Origin: Pseudanabaena sp. M53BS1SP1A06MG | Lineage (GTDB): Bacteria; Cyanobacteriota; Cyanobacteriia; Pseudanabaenales; Pseudanabaenaceae | NCBI GenBank assembly: GCA_020404105.1 | Contig: JADBWH010000007.1 | Location: 1 to 64,000 of the forward strand | Length of the DNA stretch: 64,000 nucleotides | Direction of reading: 5' to 3' | Part shown: in pieces, positions 9,299 through 18,215 of the stretch | Layout: each line of letters starts with the position of its first letter | Position numbering within the stretch: position 1 is the stretch's first letter | Notes under the pieces: generated by a model | What the model saw: the letters and a program-made list of their open reading frames with translations, nothing else | Told to the model about the DNA's origin: nothing | Databases searched by the model: none | Program-made: the position numbers and the translations under genes

Positions 9299-10489
9299 AT
9301 GCTAAAAAGAAGCTCTACGATTGGGAGATTGCTTCTGGTATGCACAGGAGCAATGATTGGTTTGGGTGTGATCGAGCAAATTAATGAGGTCTTTGCTCAG
9401 TCAAGCAATATCTCTAACCCATCGAAAGTTACCAGAGATAAAGTCAATAATTCTGGATCTCCCAGAAATAAGGTAGTCAACTCTACATCAACAAAAAAAC
9501 AAGTAACACAATCTAAAACTGCACAAGCAAAAGTTCCTAAAGCTCCTGCTGTGAGCAATAGGTTGCCACATACTGCTAAGGATCTGAAAGATACTCAGGC
9601 GGAACTTTTTGCTAGTCCTATTGCTTTTAAGCCTAGTTCTTCTATCTCACTGCCTACCCAACTTGATAGTAATTTGGCAGACATTGCCCAATCAACTAAA
9701 AATGTTGCCCAGTCAGGTACGACCACATCTAACTCACCTGACCTGCTCCGTCAACAATTACTCATTCGTCCCATCACCACGCAAACCACTAACGTATTGA
9801 TCAAGCGGATCTATACACCATCGTTAAATGCGGGTACACCTGTTGGTTTTGGTTTAGAGACTGGTGATGCCTTTATTGGTATTTTTGGCTCCACTGCTGG
9901 TAGATTGCGGAATACGATTGATGGCAGTATCTCAATGGGTACAGGATTAGGCGATGCTAGCAAGTATCTTGCCGTTGAGGGCGTATTCAATATCAACAGT
10001 ATTCGTAATTTTGGTTCCAATGGTTCCTTTGATCTAAAGGTGCATCGCATAGTTTACGAAGATTTCTATCGCCAAGTTGGTGTGGCATTAGGCTGGACAA
10101 ACTTTGCTAACTATGGAACCAATGCAGGTGGTACACCTTCCTCGGTTTATGGGACAGCAACAATTTCCCAGCTAACCGATCCCGAAAATTTAGATAGTCC
10201 TAAACCTTTGATTGCAACTCTGGGTGTTGGCGGCGGTACTTATCGTAAGTCTACGAGTAATGGCGGAGTCGGTGTGTTTGCTAACCTTGGATATCAGTTT
10301 GCTCCACAATGGGGAGCTAGTACCGCATGGTCTGGTCAAGGCTTAAACTTTGGCGTAGGATTTTTGCCCGATCCCACCGTGCCGTTGAATATTACGCTGA
10401 CCTATTCTGATGTCACCAATAATAGTGACGCTGGTAATCAGCTAATTTTAGGTGTTAGCTATGGCTTTAACTACACTGGTCGTAAGTAA
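9299..10489 (+). CDS. Secreted/outer-membrane protein of unknown function
   Basis: Protein of 396 residues with a signal peptide (MLKRSSTIGRLLLVCTGAMI, probable cleavage after VFAQ). A low-complexity Ser/Thr/Lys/Asn-rich linker (about 35-150) leads to a C-terminal half rich in glycine, aromatic and alternating polar residues (GVGGGTYRKS, GVGVFANLGYQF, LILGVSYGFNY), which suggests an outer-membrane beta-barrel or beta-rich surface protein. GAGGAA before the ATG is a fair ribosome site. I do not recognise the family. A second secreted protein follows 77 bp downstream on the same strand, so the two may be co-transcribed. Confidence 0.7.
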   Translation: MLKRSSTIGRLLLVCTGAMIGLGVIEQINEVFAQSSNISNPSKVTRDKVNNSGSPRNKVVNSTSTKKQVTQSKTAQAKVPKAPAVSNRLPHTAKDLKDTQAELFASPIAFKPSSSISLPTQLDSNLADIAQSTKNVAQSGTTTSNSPDLLRQQLLIRPITTQTTNVLIKRIYTPSLNAGTPVGFGLETGDAFIGIFGSTAGRLRNTIDGSISMGTGLGDASKYLAVEGVFNINSIRNFGSNGSFDLKVHRIVYEDFYRQVGVALGWTNFANYGTNAGGTPSSVYGTATISQLTDPENLDSPKPLIATLGVGGGTYRKSTSNGGVGVFANLGYQFAPQWGASTAWSGQGLNFGVGFLPDPTVPLNITLTYSDVTNNSDAGNQLILGVSYGFNYTGRK

Positions 10490-10566
10490 GTTCACTATGC
10501 ATCTTGGCAATGCTACACCCATCTGACATGCGATCGCTCTGAATCCAACCTAGCCCCACAATCAAT

Positions 10567-11244
10567 ATGAAGAAAACATTTGTATCACTGCTTGCTTCTT
10601 CGCTCTGCTTTGCAGGAATAGCGCCTGTTTTTGCAGGAACCACACCTATTGCTCCTGGAAATTCTATTTTGTACAGTAACTTTGGTTCGGGCGCTCCCGA
10701 CGGTGGTTTGTTTGACAATATGTCCAGAACTAAGGTATTCATCACCCTTGAAGGGCAGAGGTTTATTCTCGGTGAACTGAACGCCAATAGTTTGCCAGTC
10801 TTAAATCCCTTAGCTCAAGGCAACCCAACCATTAAAGACTTTGTATTTTTGCTCACAGGCGACAAGGGCAAAGTCAACTTTAACAGTCCTGAAATTGAAA
10901 AGTCTCAAGTCAACTTAGTGAATAAGTTAACGAGCCTAGGACTAGATTTGAGTGATGGCAGACCTGCAAGACAATTGGTTGCAGCACTAACCTTGTTGAT
11001 TCCTTTTGGCAATGAAGCAACACCTTCGGAGACTATTGGAGTTGCTGCGGTAGATGGAACTAAGTTTTATCAGGCGATTACAGCTTTTAATGCATTAGTT
11101 AATGAACTGGTTAATACCGCCAATGGGACAGGTCCTGAAGCCGCTCAGGCTCAAGCTACCCTCAATACTCTATTGAAAGATGAGACATTTAACTCCATTT
11201 CTTCCGCGCTACGTGCCTTAAGAGAACAGTTAAAGGATAAGTAA
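10567..11244 (+). CDS. Secreted protein of unknown function
   Basis: Protein of 225 residues with a clear signal peptide (MKKTFVSLLASSLCFAGIAP, cleavage probably after VFAG). The mature part has no cysteines and no motif I can assign; the C-terminal third is predicted helical (EAAQAQATLNTLL and on). It follows the secreted barrel-like protein by 77 bp and may share its transcript. A family B miniature element begins six bases after the stop and probably forms the transcript end. Function unknown. Confidence 0.65.
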   Translation: MKKTFVSLLASSLCFAGIAPVFAGTTPIAPGNSILYSNFGSGAPDGGLFDNMSRTKVFITLEGQRFILGELNANSLPVLNPLAQGNPTIKDFVFLLTGDKGKVNFNSPEIEKSQVNLVNKLTSLGLDLSDGRPARQLVAALTLLIPFGNEATPSETIGVAAVDGTKFYQAITAFNALVNELVNTANGTGPEAAQAQATLNTLLKDETFNSISSALRALREQLKDK

Positions 11245-11250
11245 AGCAAA

Positions 11251-11398
11251 AACGCGAGTTCGAGATAATTTGAAACTGGCTTTGATAGAGGGTTTGCGTA
11301 GCAAACCCTCTATCAAAGCCCCAAAGTAAAAGCCTTGCTAATCAAGGCTTTTACTTTGGGGCTTTGAAACATCTGCCTGCTTAAACCGAACTGACGTT
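11251..11398. repeat. Miniature inverted-repeat element, family B copy 2
   Basis: Second copy of the element at 4619-4767, with similar ends (AACGCGAGTTCGAGATAATT on the left, ACCGAACTGACGTT on the right) and the same nested hairpins, slightly diverged: GGTTTGC-GTA-GCAAACC, and a second stem with one mutated closing pair. It fills the space between the secreted protein and the convergent tyrS stop codon. Confidence 0.85.
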
Positions 11399-11400
11399 GA

Positions 11401-12609
11401 TTAGATTAATCGGAAAAATTTTTTCTTACCGACTTGCAATACCTTGCCTGATAATTCTTCAACATTTGCAAAGGTGCGATCGCCTAATTTTTCGCCATCG
11501 AGTTTGACTGCCCCATTTTTGATTTGGCTTTGGGCTTCACTATTACTTTTACAGAGTCCTGATGCTTTAACTAAGTAATGCAAGGGAGCAGGAAAATTAA
11601 TTTGCGCTAGATCAAACTCAGGAATATCACCGAGATCGGTCGTATTACCCGCAAGGACAATTTTTTCGGCATCCTGTTGGGCTTGGAGGGCTGCTTCAGG
11701 GCTATGGTACTGGCTAGTAATGGTAAGGGCCAGTTGTTTTTGCTTTTCACGAGGATTTTCGGGCAGCGTAGCGAGATCGATATCGGTGAGTAGCTCGAAA
11801 TATTTATCAACTAGGGGATCGGGGACTTTTTCGAGTTTGGAGTACATATTCAACGGCTCATCGGTGAGTCCAACATAATTACCAAGGGATTTAGACATTT
11901 TTTGAACACCATCTAAGCCAACCAGCAAGGGTAGTAATAGTCCAAATTGGGCAGGTTTACCTTGGCGATGAGGGTCATTTAATTGAAGATCACGCCCGAC
12001 GAGAATATTAAACTTTTGATCAGTGCCACCTAACTCCACATCGGCATCGATCGCTACGGAGTCATAGCCTTGCAAAAGTGGGTACAGAAATTCATGCAGG
12101 TAAATTGGATTGCCCTTTTCGTAGCGATCGCTAAATCCTTCTTTGGCAAGCATCTGACCGACGGTCATACTCGCTTGCAAGGTAATAATTTGCTGCAAAT
12201 CGAGTTTATTTAGCCATTCACCATTGCGGCGTAACTCAAAGCGATCGCTGGAAAAGTCGAGAATTTTCTTGGCTTGATCTAAATAGGTTTCGGCATTATA
12301 GGCAACTTCTTCAGGGGTGAGGCGAGGTCTTGCTTCGGAGCGTCCTGTGGGATCGCCGATTTGAGCCGTGAAGTCACCAATAATTAATACTGCCTTATGT
12401 CCTGCATCTTGAAATTGGCGCAGTTTCCGCAGGGCAACGGTATGTCCGAGGTGCAAGTCGGGACGGGTGGGATCGATACCTAATTTAATGCGGAGAGGGC
12501 GATCTCTCTTTTGAAGGCGATCGCGGAGGTTCTCGGATTCATTATTGGGAAATATTTCAACAACACCACGTTCTAAGAGGGTTGCAAAATTGGTTTGACT
12601 TTGAGACAT
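11401..12609 (-). CDS. tyrS: Tyrosyl-tRNA synthetase
   Basis: Class I aminoacyl-tRNA synthetase of 402 residues that charges tRNA(Tyr). The HIGH motif appears as HLGHT (about residue 54), the KMSKS loop as KMSKS (about 237), and a C-terminal S4-like RNA-binding domain occupies about 335-402. Length and [17 protein letters not shown] fit the shorter TyrZ-like bacterial type. ATG start. The stop directly abuts a miniature element on the other side. It is a housekeeping gene and no T-box-like leader is visible upstream. Confidence 0.94.
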   Translation of the reverse strand: MSQSQTNFATLLERGVVEIFPNNESENLRDRLQKRDRPLRIKLGIDPTRPDLHLGHTVALRKLRQFQDAGHKAVLIIGDFTAQIGDPTGRSEARPRLTPEEVAYNAETYLDQAKKILDFSSDRFELRRNGEWLNKLDLQQIITLQASMTVGQMLAKEGFSDRYEKGNPIYLHEFLYPLLQGYDSVAIDADVELGGTDQKFNILVGRDLQLNDPHRQGKPAQFGLLLPLLVGLDGVQKMSKSLGNYVGLTDEPLNMYSKLEKVPDPLVDKYFELLTDIDLATLPENPREKQKQLALTITSQYHSPEAALQAQQDAEKIVLAGNTTDLGDIPEFDLAQINFPAPLHYLVKASGLCKSNSEAQSQIKNGAVKLDGEKLGDRTFANVEELSGKVLQVGKKKFFRLI

Positions 12610-12676
12610 TCTAAAAACTTACTTAAAATTTTTGTTAACTATAAAGGCTATGAAACTACAAGGTCTTAATAATACG

Positions 12677-13528
12677 CTAAAGGTTAGAAGCTTTAAAAGC
12701 TTCTAACTCATTAATCGATAGACCTGTAATTTGAGAAATTGTGACATCTTCTAAAAGATTCAACATTTTTCTAGCTATTTCTATGGTTCTTTGCTGGACA
12801 CCCTGTTGTATCGCTTGAGCAATAGTGACACGCTGATTTTGAATAGAAATCTCTAGTTTCTGTTGATCTTTCAACTCACTCAGGGTGAAGTTTGCCTGAT
12901 TAGCCATGTCAAAAGCTTTTTTGATTTCAGGGACTATACCCATGTTTTCAGGTATTTCTAGAATAGAAGAAGTTTCATTTAAAAAGAACAACCACTTGTC
13001 AACTGTAGTTTTTAGCTCTGATAGCTGCTTTTTAAATTTGGGAAGCTCTACAAATATGAGTTCAATGTCATAAATTGAATGATCAACCAGAAAATCTCTC
13101 TCGTTTAAGATAAATCTTGATATGACTGTGTTAAGCTCCGAGAACATTACAAAATCGGTAATTGTTAGCGCAATCACGGGATTAGAAGGATTGTGTGCTT
13201 CAGACAATCTTCGTTCAGTGGAATAAGCATGAGCCGCATTGTATAAAATGCGCTTTTCAATTCCTTCTATGTTCAAAACTTGCATCTTGATGATCACATC
13301 ATGATCGCTACCATCCACATCTTTAATTTTTGCCTTGATATCGAGATAAGTATCTTTAACGCCGCGAATTTTGGGTGCAAGGTAAGGGTTTAGGATTTCT
13401 AGGTCTTGAATGACTGGCTTTTCTTCATAAATGAGCGCATTTAAGAAGCTGATCAAGATATCTTTGCTATCTTCGGAACCGAAGATTTTTTTGAAAGCAA
13501 AGTCAATTTTAGGATTGATGAAGATCAT
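12677..13528 (-). CDS. Rpn/PD-(D/E)XK nuclease-family protein with altered active site
   Basis: Protein of 283 residues of the Rpn / PDDEXK_2 family, whose members are RecA-independent recombination-promoting nucleases. The N terminus INPKIDFAFKKIFGSEDSKD, the aspartate in TYLDIKAK (D63) and EGIEKRILYNAAHAYS are typical. The catalytic motif normally reads V/I-E-M-Q, but here it is IIKMQV, with lysine (AAG) at residue 81 where glutamate is expected. If real, the enzyme is probably inactive. The C terminus is helical and Gln-rich, as usual in this family. It lies in tandem between tyrS and an ABC exporter without an obvious link to either. Confidence 0.85.
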   Translation of the reverse strand: MIFINPKIDFAFKKIFGSEDSKDILISFLNALIYEEKPVIQDLEILNPYLAPKIRGVKDTYLDIKAKIKDVDGSDHDVIIKMQVLNIEGIEKRILYNAAHAYSTERRLSEAHNPSNPVIALTITDFVMFSELNTVISRFILNERDFLVDHSIYDIELIFVELPKFKKQLSELKTTVDKWLFFLNETSSILEIPENMGIVPEIKKAFDMANQANFTLSELKDQQKLEISIQNQRVTIAQAIQQGVQQRTIEIARKMLNLLEDVTISQITGLSINELEAFKASNL

Positions 13529-13560
13529 GGAAAGTTACCTTGACAAAACATTATGAACTT

Positions 13561-15312
13561 TTAACCAAAACCTATTGTATCAAACTGGCGAGAATGCAAT
13601 TGAGCATAGCGTCCTGCCTTTTGTAGCAGTTCGTCGTGGGTTCCTGATTCCACGATTTGACCTTGCTCTAGAACGATAATGCGATCGCTATTTCTAATGG
13701 TTGCTAAGCGGTGGGCGATGATGAATACGGTGCGACCTTGCATTAAGCGCTGTAATGCTTCTTGGACAAGGCTTTCGGATTCTGTGTCGAGCGCCGAAGT
13801 TGCTTCATCGAGAATTAGAATCTTGGGGTTATGGAGAACGGCTCTAGCGATGGAAATCCGTTGACGCTGACCACCAGAGAGATTCACCCCACGCTCTCCC
13901 ACCCAAGTATCGTAACCTTGAGGAAGTTCCATAATGAAATCATGGGCATTGGCAATTTTTGCCGCATTCTCTACTGCTTGAGTATCATAATCCTTCTGAC
14001 CGAAAGCAATATTCGAGGCAACGGTTCCTGAGAAGAGAATGTTTTCCTGCGGCACAAGAGCTAACTGACGGCGCAGGCTTTTGATTTGGATATCGCGAAT
14101 GTCATAGCCATCAATGAGAATCTGTCCAGACTTGACATCATGGAACCGCATCAAGAGACTCATCAAGGTGGATTTTCCTGCACCTGATGCACCGACCAAG
14201 GCGATCGCTTCGCCTTTATTGGCGACAAGATTAATATCTGTCAACACTGGGCGATCGCTTTGATAATGGAAGCCCACGTTAATATATTCCACTTTGCCTG
14301 TAACTTCAGGAAGGGCGATCGCATTGGGCTTCTCGGTAACGACAGGCTGAATTTCAAACATCTCGAAAATGCGATCGACGGAAGCTTCCGCTTGCTTGAG
14401 TTCGTTGTAGCTATTGGTGGTATTAGAAATGGGATCAATCAATAAAGCCACACCTGCACCAAAAGCAACAAACTGTTCTGGTCGCAACCAATTGTTAGCA
14501 ATTAACCAACCTCCCAATAAAAACAAGAAGCAAATTCCTGCGGCTTCCAAAAAACCAACGACGGGATATTGAATCGCTCTAACGCGATCGGCGGCATATT
14601 TGCGGCGGCTATTAAGATCCGCTTCCTGTTTGAACCTTGCGATTTCATAGGATTCGGTGGCAAAGGCACGCACAAGGCGAATCCCGCTAAAAATTTCGGA
14701 CAGCAGCGCCGCGAGATTAGAGACTTGATCTTGACTGCGTCGGCTAAGACTTAACATCCTTTCGCCAAACCATGCGATTAGCAAAGCAATTAAAGGTGCG
14801 ACTGCTAGCGTAGTCAGCGTCAAAATCCAATTCAAATAGATCATGTACGCCAGCACAAAAATCAATTGCAATACTGACGGCACAAATTGATGAAAGAATT
14901 TGCCGATGACCTCACCAATGCGATCAATATCCTCGGTGAGGCGATAGGACAAGTCACCAGTTCGCGATTCGGCAAAATAATCCAGATCAAGGGTTTGCAA
15001 ATGGGTATAGACATCAACGCGCAGATCCCTTGCTGCGTTTAGAGCCGCTTGCGACATCATCGAGTCTTGCCCATACTGCCCCAAGCCCCGAAATATAAAC
15101 ATGACTACAGTGAAAGCCGAGAGTTGCAAAATGCCATTCACATCGCCTTTACCCAAAGCTTGCGCGACACGCCCCAGTAATTCTGCAAGGAGAGGCATTG
15201 TGCCGATAAAGACTAAGGTGCATAAAAAGGCTTTAGCGATCAGAAAACGCTGGGGATACACGTAATCCCGCATCTGCCAATACGACGATCGCTTTGAAGA
15301 TTTTTGTTTCAA
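13561..15312 (-). CDS. ABC exporter, fused permease and ATPase (MsbA-like)
   Basis: A 583-residue half-transporter. Six membrane segments lie within about residues 20-300. The ATPase follows, with Walker A GASGAGKST (about 372), signature LSGGQRQR (about 476), Walker B ILILDEATSALD (about 497) and the switch histidine in FIIAHRLATI. It should work as a homodimer exporting lipids, peptides or drugs across the inner membrane; the substrate cannot be told from sequence. The gene is alone in its transcription unit, followed by the Rpn-like gene 32 bp away on the same strand. Confidence 0.9.
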   Translation of the reverse strand: MKQKSSKRSSYWQMRDYVYPQRFLIAKAFLCTLVFIGTMPLLAELLGRVAQALGKGDVNGILQLSAFTVVMFIFRGLGQYGQDSMMSQAALNAARDLRVDVYTHLQTLDLDYFAESRTGDLSYRLTEDIDRIGEVIGKFFHQFVPSVLQLIFVLAYMIYLNWILTLTTLAVAPLIALLIAWFGERMLSLSRRSQDQVSNLAALLSEIFSGIRLVRAFATESYEIARFKQEADLNSRRKYAADRVRAIQYPVVGFLEAAGICFLFLLGGWLIANNWLRPEQFVAFGAGVALLIDPISNTTNSYNELKQAEASVDRIFEMFEIQPVVTEKPNAIALPEVTGKVEYINVGFHYQSDRPVLTDINLVANKGEAIALVGASGAGKSTLMSLLMRFHDVKSGQILIDGYDIRDIQIKSLRRQLALVPQENILFSGTVASNIAFGQKDYDTQAVENAAKIANAHDFIMELPQGYDTWVGERGVNLSGGQRQRISIARAVLHNPKILILDEATSALDTESESLVQEALQRLMQGRTVFIIAHRLATIRNSDRIIVLEQGQIVESGTHDELLQKAGRYAQLHSRQFDTIGFG

Positions 15313-15699
15313 ACTTGTAGCTCAACTGTTTGCAATTCACCAAGGATAAGTTTCTCACTTTATTGCCCCAATTTGACGCGATCGCATAGCTGTTACAACA
15401 CAGTGCGCTGAATAATCAACAAAGAAATTTTAGAAAGTGCAGCGAAGTTGTACTTTCTAAATAATTAGAGATCGAATCTAGACGCTTTGTGGCATTTTTC
15501 TACTTGTAATCATTGGGATATTTCTGACGTAATCCTTCAAGTTATTACAGAAGTGTTTCCAACTGATTTCGATATCTTGAACCAGAAAATTTAGGAATTT
15601 TCCAATTATGGGATCGCTCTAGGTTTGATCAGCACGAGAAATTACAACGCGACTATCTGACTCAATCATAAAGGCGGCGCGAAGCGCTGCCTTTATCTT
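15313..15699. other. Intergenic stretch with two hairpins
   Basis: Non-coding space between the lipid operon's last gene and the ABC exporter. It holds a hairpin at 15430-15460 (arms around AGAAAGT, loop GCGAAG) and one at 15668-15696 (ATAAAGGCGGCGC, loop GAA, one mismatch). The second stands just past the stop of the methyltransferase gene and is a likely transcript end. Nothing else was recognised. Confidence 0.7.
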
Positions 15700-16569
15700 T
15701 TATATCAACGGTTTCTTCTTGGCAGTAACAACTCCAAAAATGCCATTGGGTTCCATTTGTACCTGAAAATTGTGAAATCCCGCCTCTTCAGCCCATCGGC
15801 GAGTTAGTTCCCAAGAGCGCACGCGCATCACCCAAGGCAGCCCCGTATGAGCAGGCAAAGTGCGGGCAATCATTTCTAGCTGAGGATGCTGCGGCTGAAT
15901 TGTGAAAATCAATGTGCCAGATGTATCGAGAATTCGATAAAGCTGCTGGAAATGATGCTTGATCAGATCGTCATTGGGCAGAATCTCATGCAGTCCCGAA
16001 ACAATCACCACATTTGGTCTAGGGCTTACCCGATCTAGGTCTGCGTCATTGAAAGCATCGGCCTGCTCGATCTGGGCGGTAACTCCAAATTGCAGCGCAA
16101 GTTGACGAGCTTTGGTGACATTCTCTAATTTGTAATCACGCAGAGTTGCAGCGATCGCATCAGATGTAAACTCCTGCAATACCTCCAGATCGTAACGACC
16201 ACCACCACAGGCAACATCCAACAAATGACAGGGAATATTTTGCTGCTGATAAGTGCGTAATACCTCGCGGAGAGTCGATTTCATTAACTGTGATCGCTCT
16301 CTAATACCACGCCATCCCTGCGAGTTGAGATAAAACCAATCAATTAGAGTTCCTAAGGCAGTAATCCCACTCGGTCTATTTTTGTAAACATACTCCAACA
16401 TCACACCTGAGTCAAAACCATACTGAAAGCCAATCTGAATTCCTTGAGAGAGCTTTCCAATCGTTTTGAGAGAAAGATTCATCAATCCGTAGTACCAAGC
16501 TTTAGGATTCCAGATTGGTAGAGGACGGAGAAGTTGTTCGTAAGTAAGGGATGATTTTTGTAGTAACAT
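15700..16569 (-). CDS. SAM-dependent methyltransferase (Methyltransf_20 type), YnbC-like
   Basis: Class I methyltransferase of 289 residues. The SAM-binding loop is LLDVACGGGRYDLEVL, with VIVSGLHEILPNDD and GTLIFTIQPQHPQLEMI marking later strands. It resembles the Methyltransf_20 domain that forms the C-terminal half of E. coli YnbC. It is the last gene of a four-gene lipid operon (CDP-alcohol phosphotransferase, CdsA, PlsC, this), 42 bp after plsC. The context suggests a lipid or head-group substrate, but the acceptor is unknown. The alpha/beta-hydrolase half found in YnbC is absent. Confidence 0.75.
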   Translation of the reverse strand: MLLQKSSLTYEQLLRPLPIWNPKAWYYGLMNLSLKTIGKLSQGIQIGFQYGFDSGVMLEYVYKNRPSGITALGTLIDWFYLNSQGWRGIRERSQLMKSTLREVLRTYQQQNIPCHLLDVACGGGRYDLEVLQEFTSDAIAATLRDYKLENVTKARQLALQFGVTAQIEQADAFNDADLDRVSPRPNVVIVSGLHEILPNDDLIKHHFQQLYRILDTSGTLIFTIQPQHPQLEMIARTLPAHTGLPWVMRVRSWELTRRWAEEAGFHNFQVQMEPNGIFGVVTAKKKPLI

Positions 16570-16611
16570 TTTAAACTCTCGAAGATCAGTAAAAGTGGGT
16601 AAAGAATTGCT

Positions 16612-17265
16612 TCAAATAGAAATTAGCCTGTCGTCAGATAGCTTCTGGATACGCTCTGTCAGTTGCTGGAGGAAGACTTGCTTCTGTCCATTCCAGTACA
16701 ACGACTCACCGATGCAGATCCAGCATAGTAAGGGAATAGGGAGAAAGTCACCTTTGGGAAGTGATTTGCCAAGTCCATGTAGAAAGATGGGAATAATCGG
16801 CACATCAGGATGCTGTTTAGCTAGATGAGCAATGCCACTTCTAAACTCACCGAGGCTTTCAGGTGCTCCTCTCGTACCTTCGGGATAGAGAATCAGGATC
16901 TGGTTTTGAGTGATCGCCTCAGCACAGTTTTTAAAGAAATTGCGATGATGACAACTATTTTCTCGACAGTTACCTGCTTCCGTCGAGACAGGAATAATAT
17001 TGAGAATATGTCGAGCAAACCATGCTAAACATGGACTTTGTTGGAGGAAATACTGCTCGTTTGCCACAGGGCGGAGATGCTGCACCTTTGATAATGGGAA
17101 TAGTGACAAGAGAGCGAGGGTGTCTAGATGGCTATTGTGGTTAGCGACTAGAATCGCAGCTCCTGATGCGGGTAATCTCTCCCGATGTTGGATGCGTAAT
17201 CCCAACAGAATCAAGACGATGATTTTTGTGGTCAGAAAGAAAATGATCCTAAGAATTCGTTTCAT
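16612..17265 (-). CDS. 1-acyl-sn-glycerol-3-phosphate acyltransferase family (PlsC-like)
   Basis: Membrane-associated acyltransferase of 217 residues. The N-terminal hydrophobic helix (ILRIIFFLTTKIIVLILLG) is followed by the catalytic NHNSHLD (NHx4D motif) and the acceptor-binding PEGTRGAPE. It should transfer a fatty acyl group to a lysophospholipid or similar acceptor. Its ATG overlaps the stop of the cdsA-like gene (ATGA), so it is translationally coupled. In this setting it is probably a dedicated enzyme for a special phospholipid rather than the general PlsC; that is inference. Confidence 0.85.
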   Translation of the reverse strand: MKRILRIIFFLTTKIIVLILLGLRIQHRERLPASGAAILVANHNSHLDTLALLSLFPLSKVQHLRPVANEQYFLQQSPCLAWFARHILNIIPVSTEAGNCRENSCHHRNFFKNCAEAITQNQILILYPEGTRGAPESLGEFRSGIAHLAKQHPDVPIIPIFLHGLGKSLPKGDFLPIPLLCWICIGESLYWNGQKQVFLQQLTERIQKLSDDRLISI

Positions 17266-18215
17266 AGTAATTGCCCGTAGTAGTAGAAATAAACGGTGAA
17301 GTGGAAGAATAAAGGAGCAGTGTAAGTAAGGCTATCAATGCGATCCAAAATGCCGCCATGCCCAGGGATGAGAGCGCCACTATCCTTAATGCCTAAATCT
17401 CGTTTGATCGCCGAGATATTGACATCACCGATAAATCCCGTCAGGCTAAGCAGTAGCCCTAAACAAGCAGAATGGGGTAAATCAAAAGGAGTCAGCCAAG
17501 GGGCTAAGGCGATCGCTAATCCCGTAGTTGTGAGAATGCCACCGAGCAAGCCTTCAATGGTTTTATTGGGGCTGACTTTGGGGACAATTTTGTGACGACC
17601 TAATAGTTTACCGAAGATGTACTGGGCAATATCATTGATTTCGGTCAGCAGTAATAAATAAACTACTAAACCTGTCCCTCCTACGATCGGATTTCCGTTA
17701 AGTGGCAGCATGATCAGATAGGAGAGGTGGCTGATGGTATAGACATTTAACATCAGTCCCCAATGGAGCGTACTGATCGCATTTAAAAAACCTTCAGTTT
17801 CTCCATTGAGCAACATTCGCATCGGTAAGAATAGGAACATATAGATGGGAATGAAGATCAGAAACATGCCATACCAGCCAATGTAAATCCAGAAATATTG
17901 GAGTATGATCGCTAGATAAGCCCAAAGTAAAACTCGGCGATCGCTCAAACGAGTGGGAATAAGGGAGAGGTATTCTCTGAGGGCGATAAAACTGAGCAAC
18001 ATAAAAAAGGCAATGGAAGTAGGTTGTTTCAGCAATATGGCAAGGCTAAAAATTGAGACCATAATCCACCAAGATTTGATGCGGGCTTTCAGTTCGCTAT
18101 AGTCATTTTGCTGATCACACAATGCTAAGCCGAGGACTGTAAATGAAGCGATCGCCAACAATCCAAAAATGCCTGCAAAGGTATAAAGTACTGGAGTTGC
18201 CAAGTTTATTTCCAT
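17262..18215 (-). CDS. Phosphatidate cytidylyltransferase (CdsA-like, YnbB type)
   Basis: Integral membrane protein of 317 residues, about eight helices, that makes CDP-diacylglycerol from phosphatidate and CTP. The C-terminal signature DVNISAIKRDLGIKDSG, then PGHGGILDRIDSLTY, is the CdsA active-site region. The start is the ATG at 18215, because GGAGGTGG lies just upstream inside the previous gene; an extension to 18305 would run through the coupled gene and lacks this site. It overlaps the upstream gene by 10 bp and plsC by 4 bp. Together with the YnbA-like gene upstream it suggests a separate phospholipid branch, beside the housekeeping cdsA expected elsewhere. Confidence 0.88.
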   Translation of the reverse strand: MEINLATPVLYTFAGIFGLLAIASFTVLGLALCDQQNDYSELKARIKSWWIMVSIFSLAILLKQPTSIAFFMLLSFIALREYLSLIPTRLSDRRVLLWAYLAIILQYFWIYIGWYGMFLIFIPIYMFLFLPMRMLLNGETEGFLNAISTLHWGLMLNVYTISHLSYLIMLPLNGNPIVGGTGLVVYLLLLTEINDIAQYIFGKLLGRHKIVPKVSPNKTIEGLLGGILTTTGLAIALAPWLTPFDLPHSACLGLLLSLTGFIGDVNISAIKRDLGIKDSGALIPGHGGILDRIDSLTYTAPLFFHFTVYFYYYGQLL

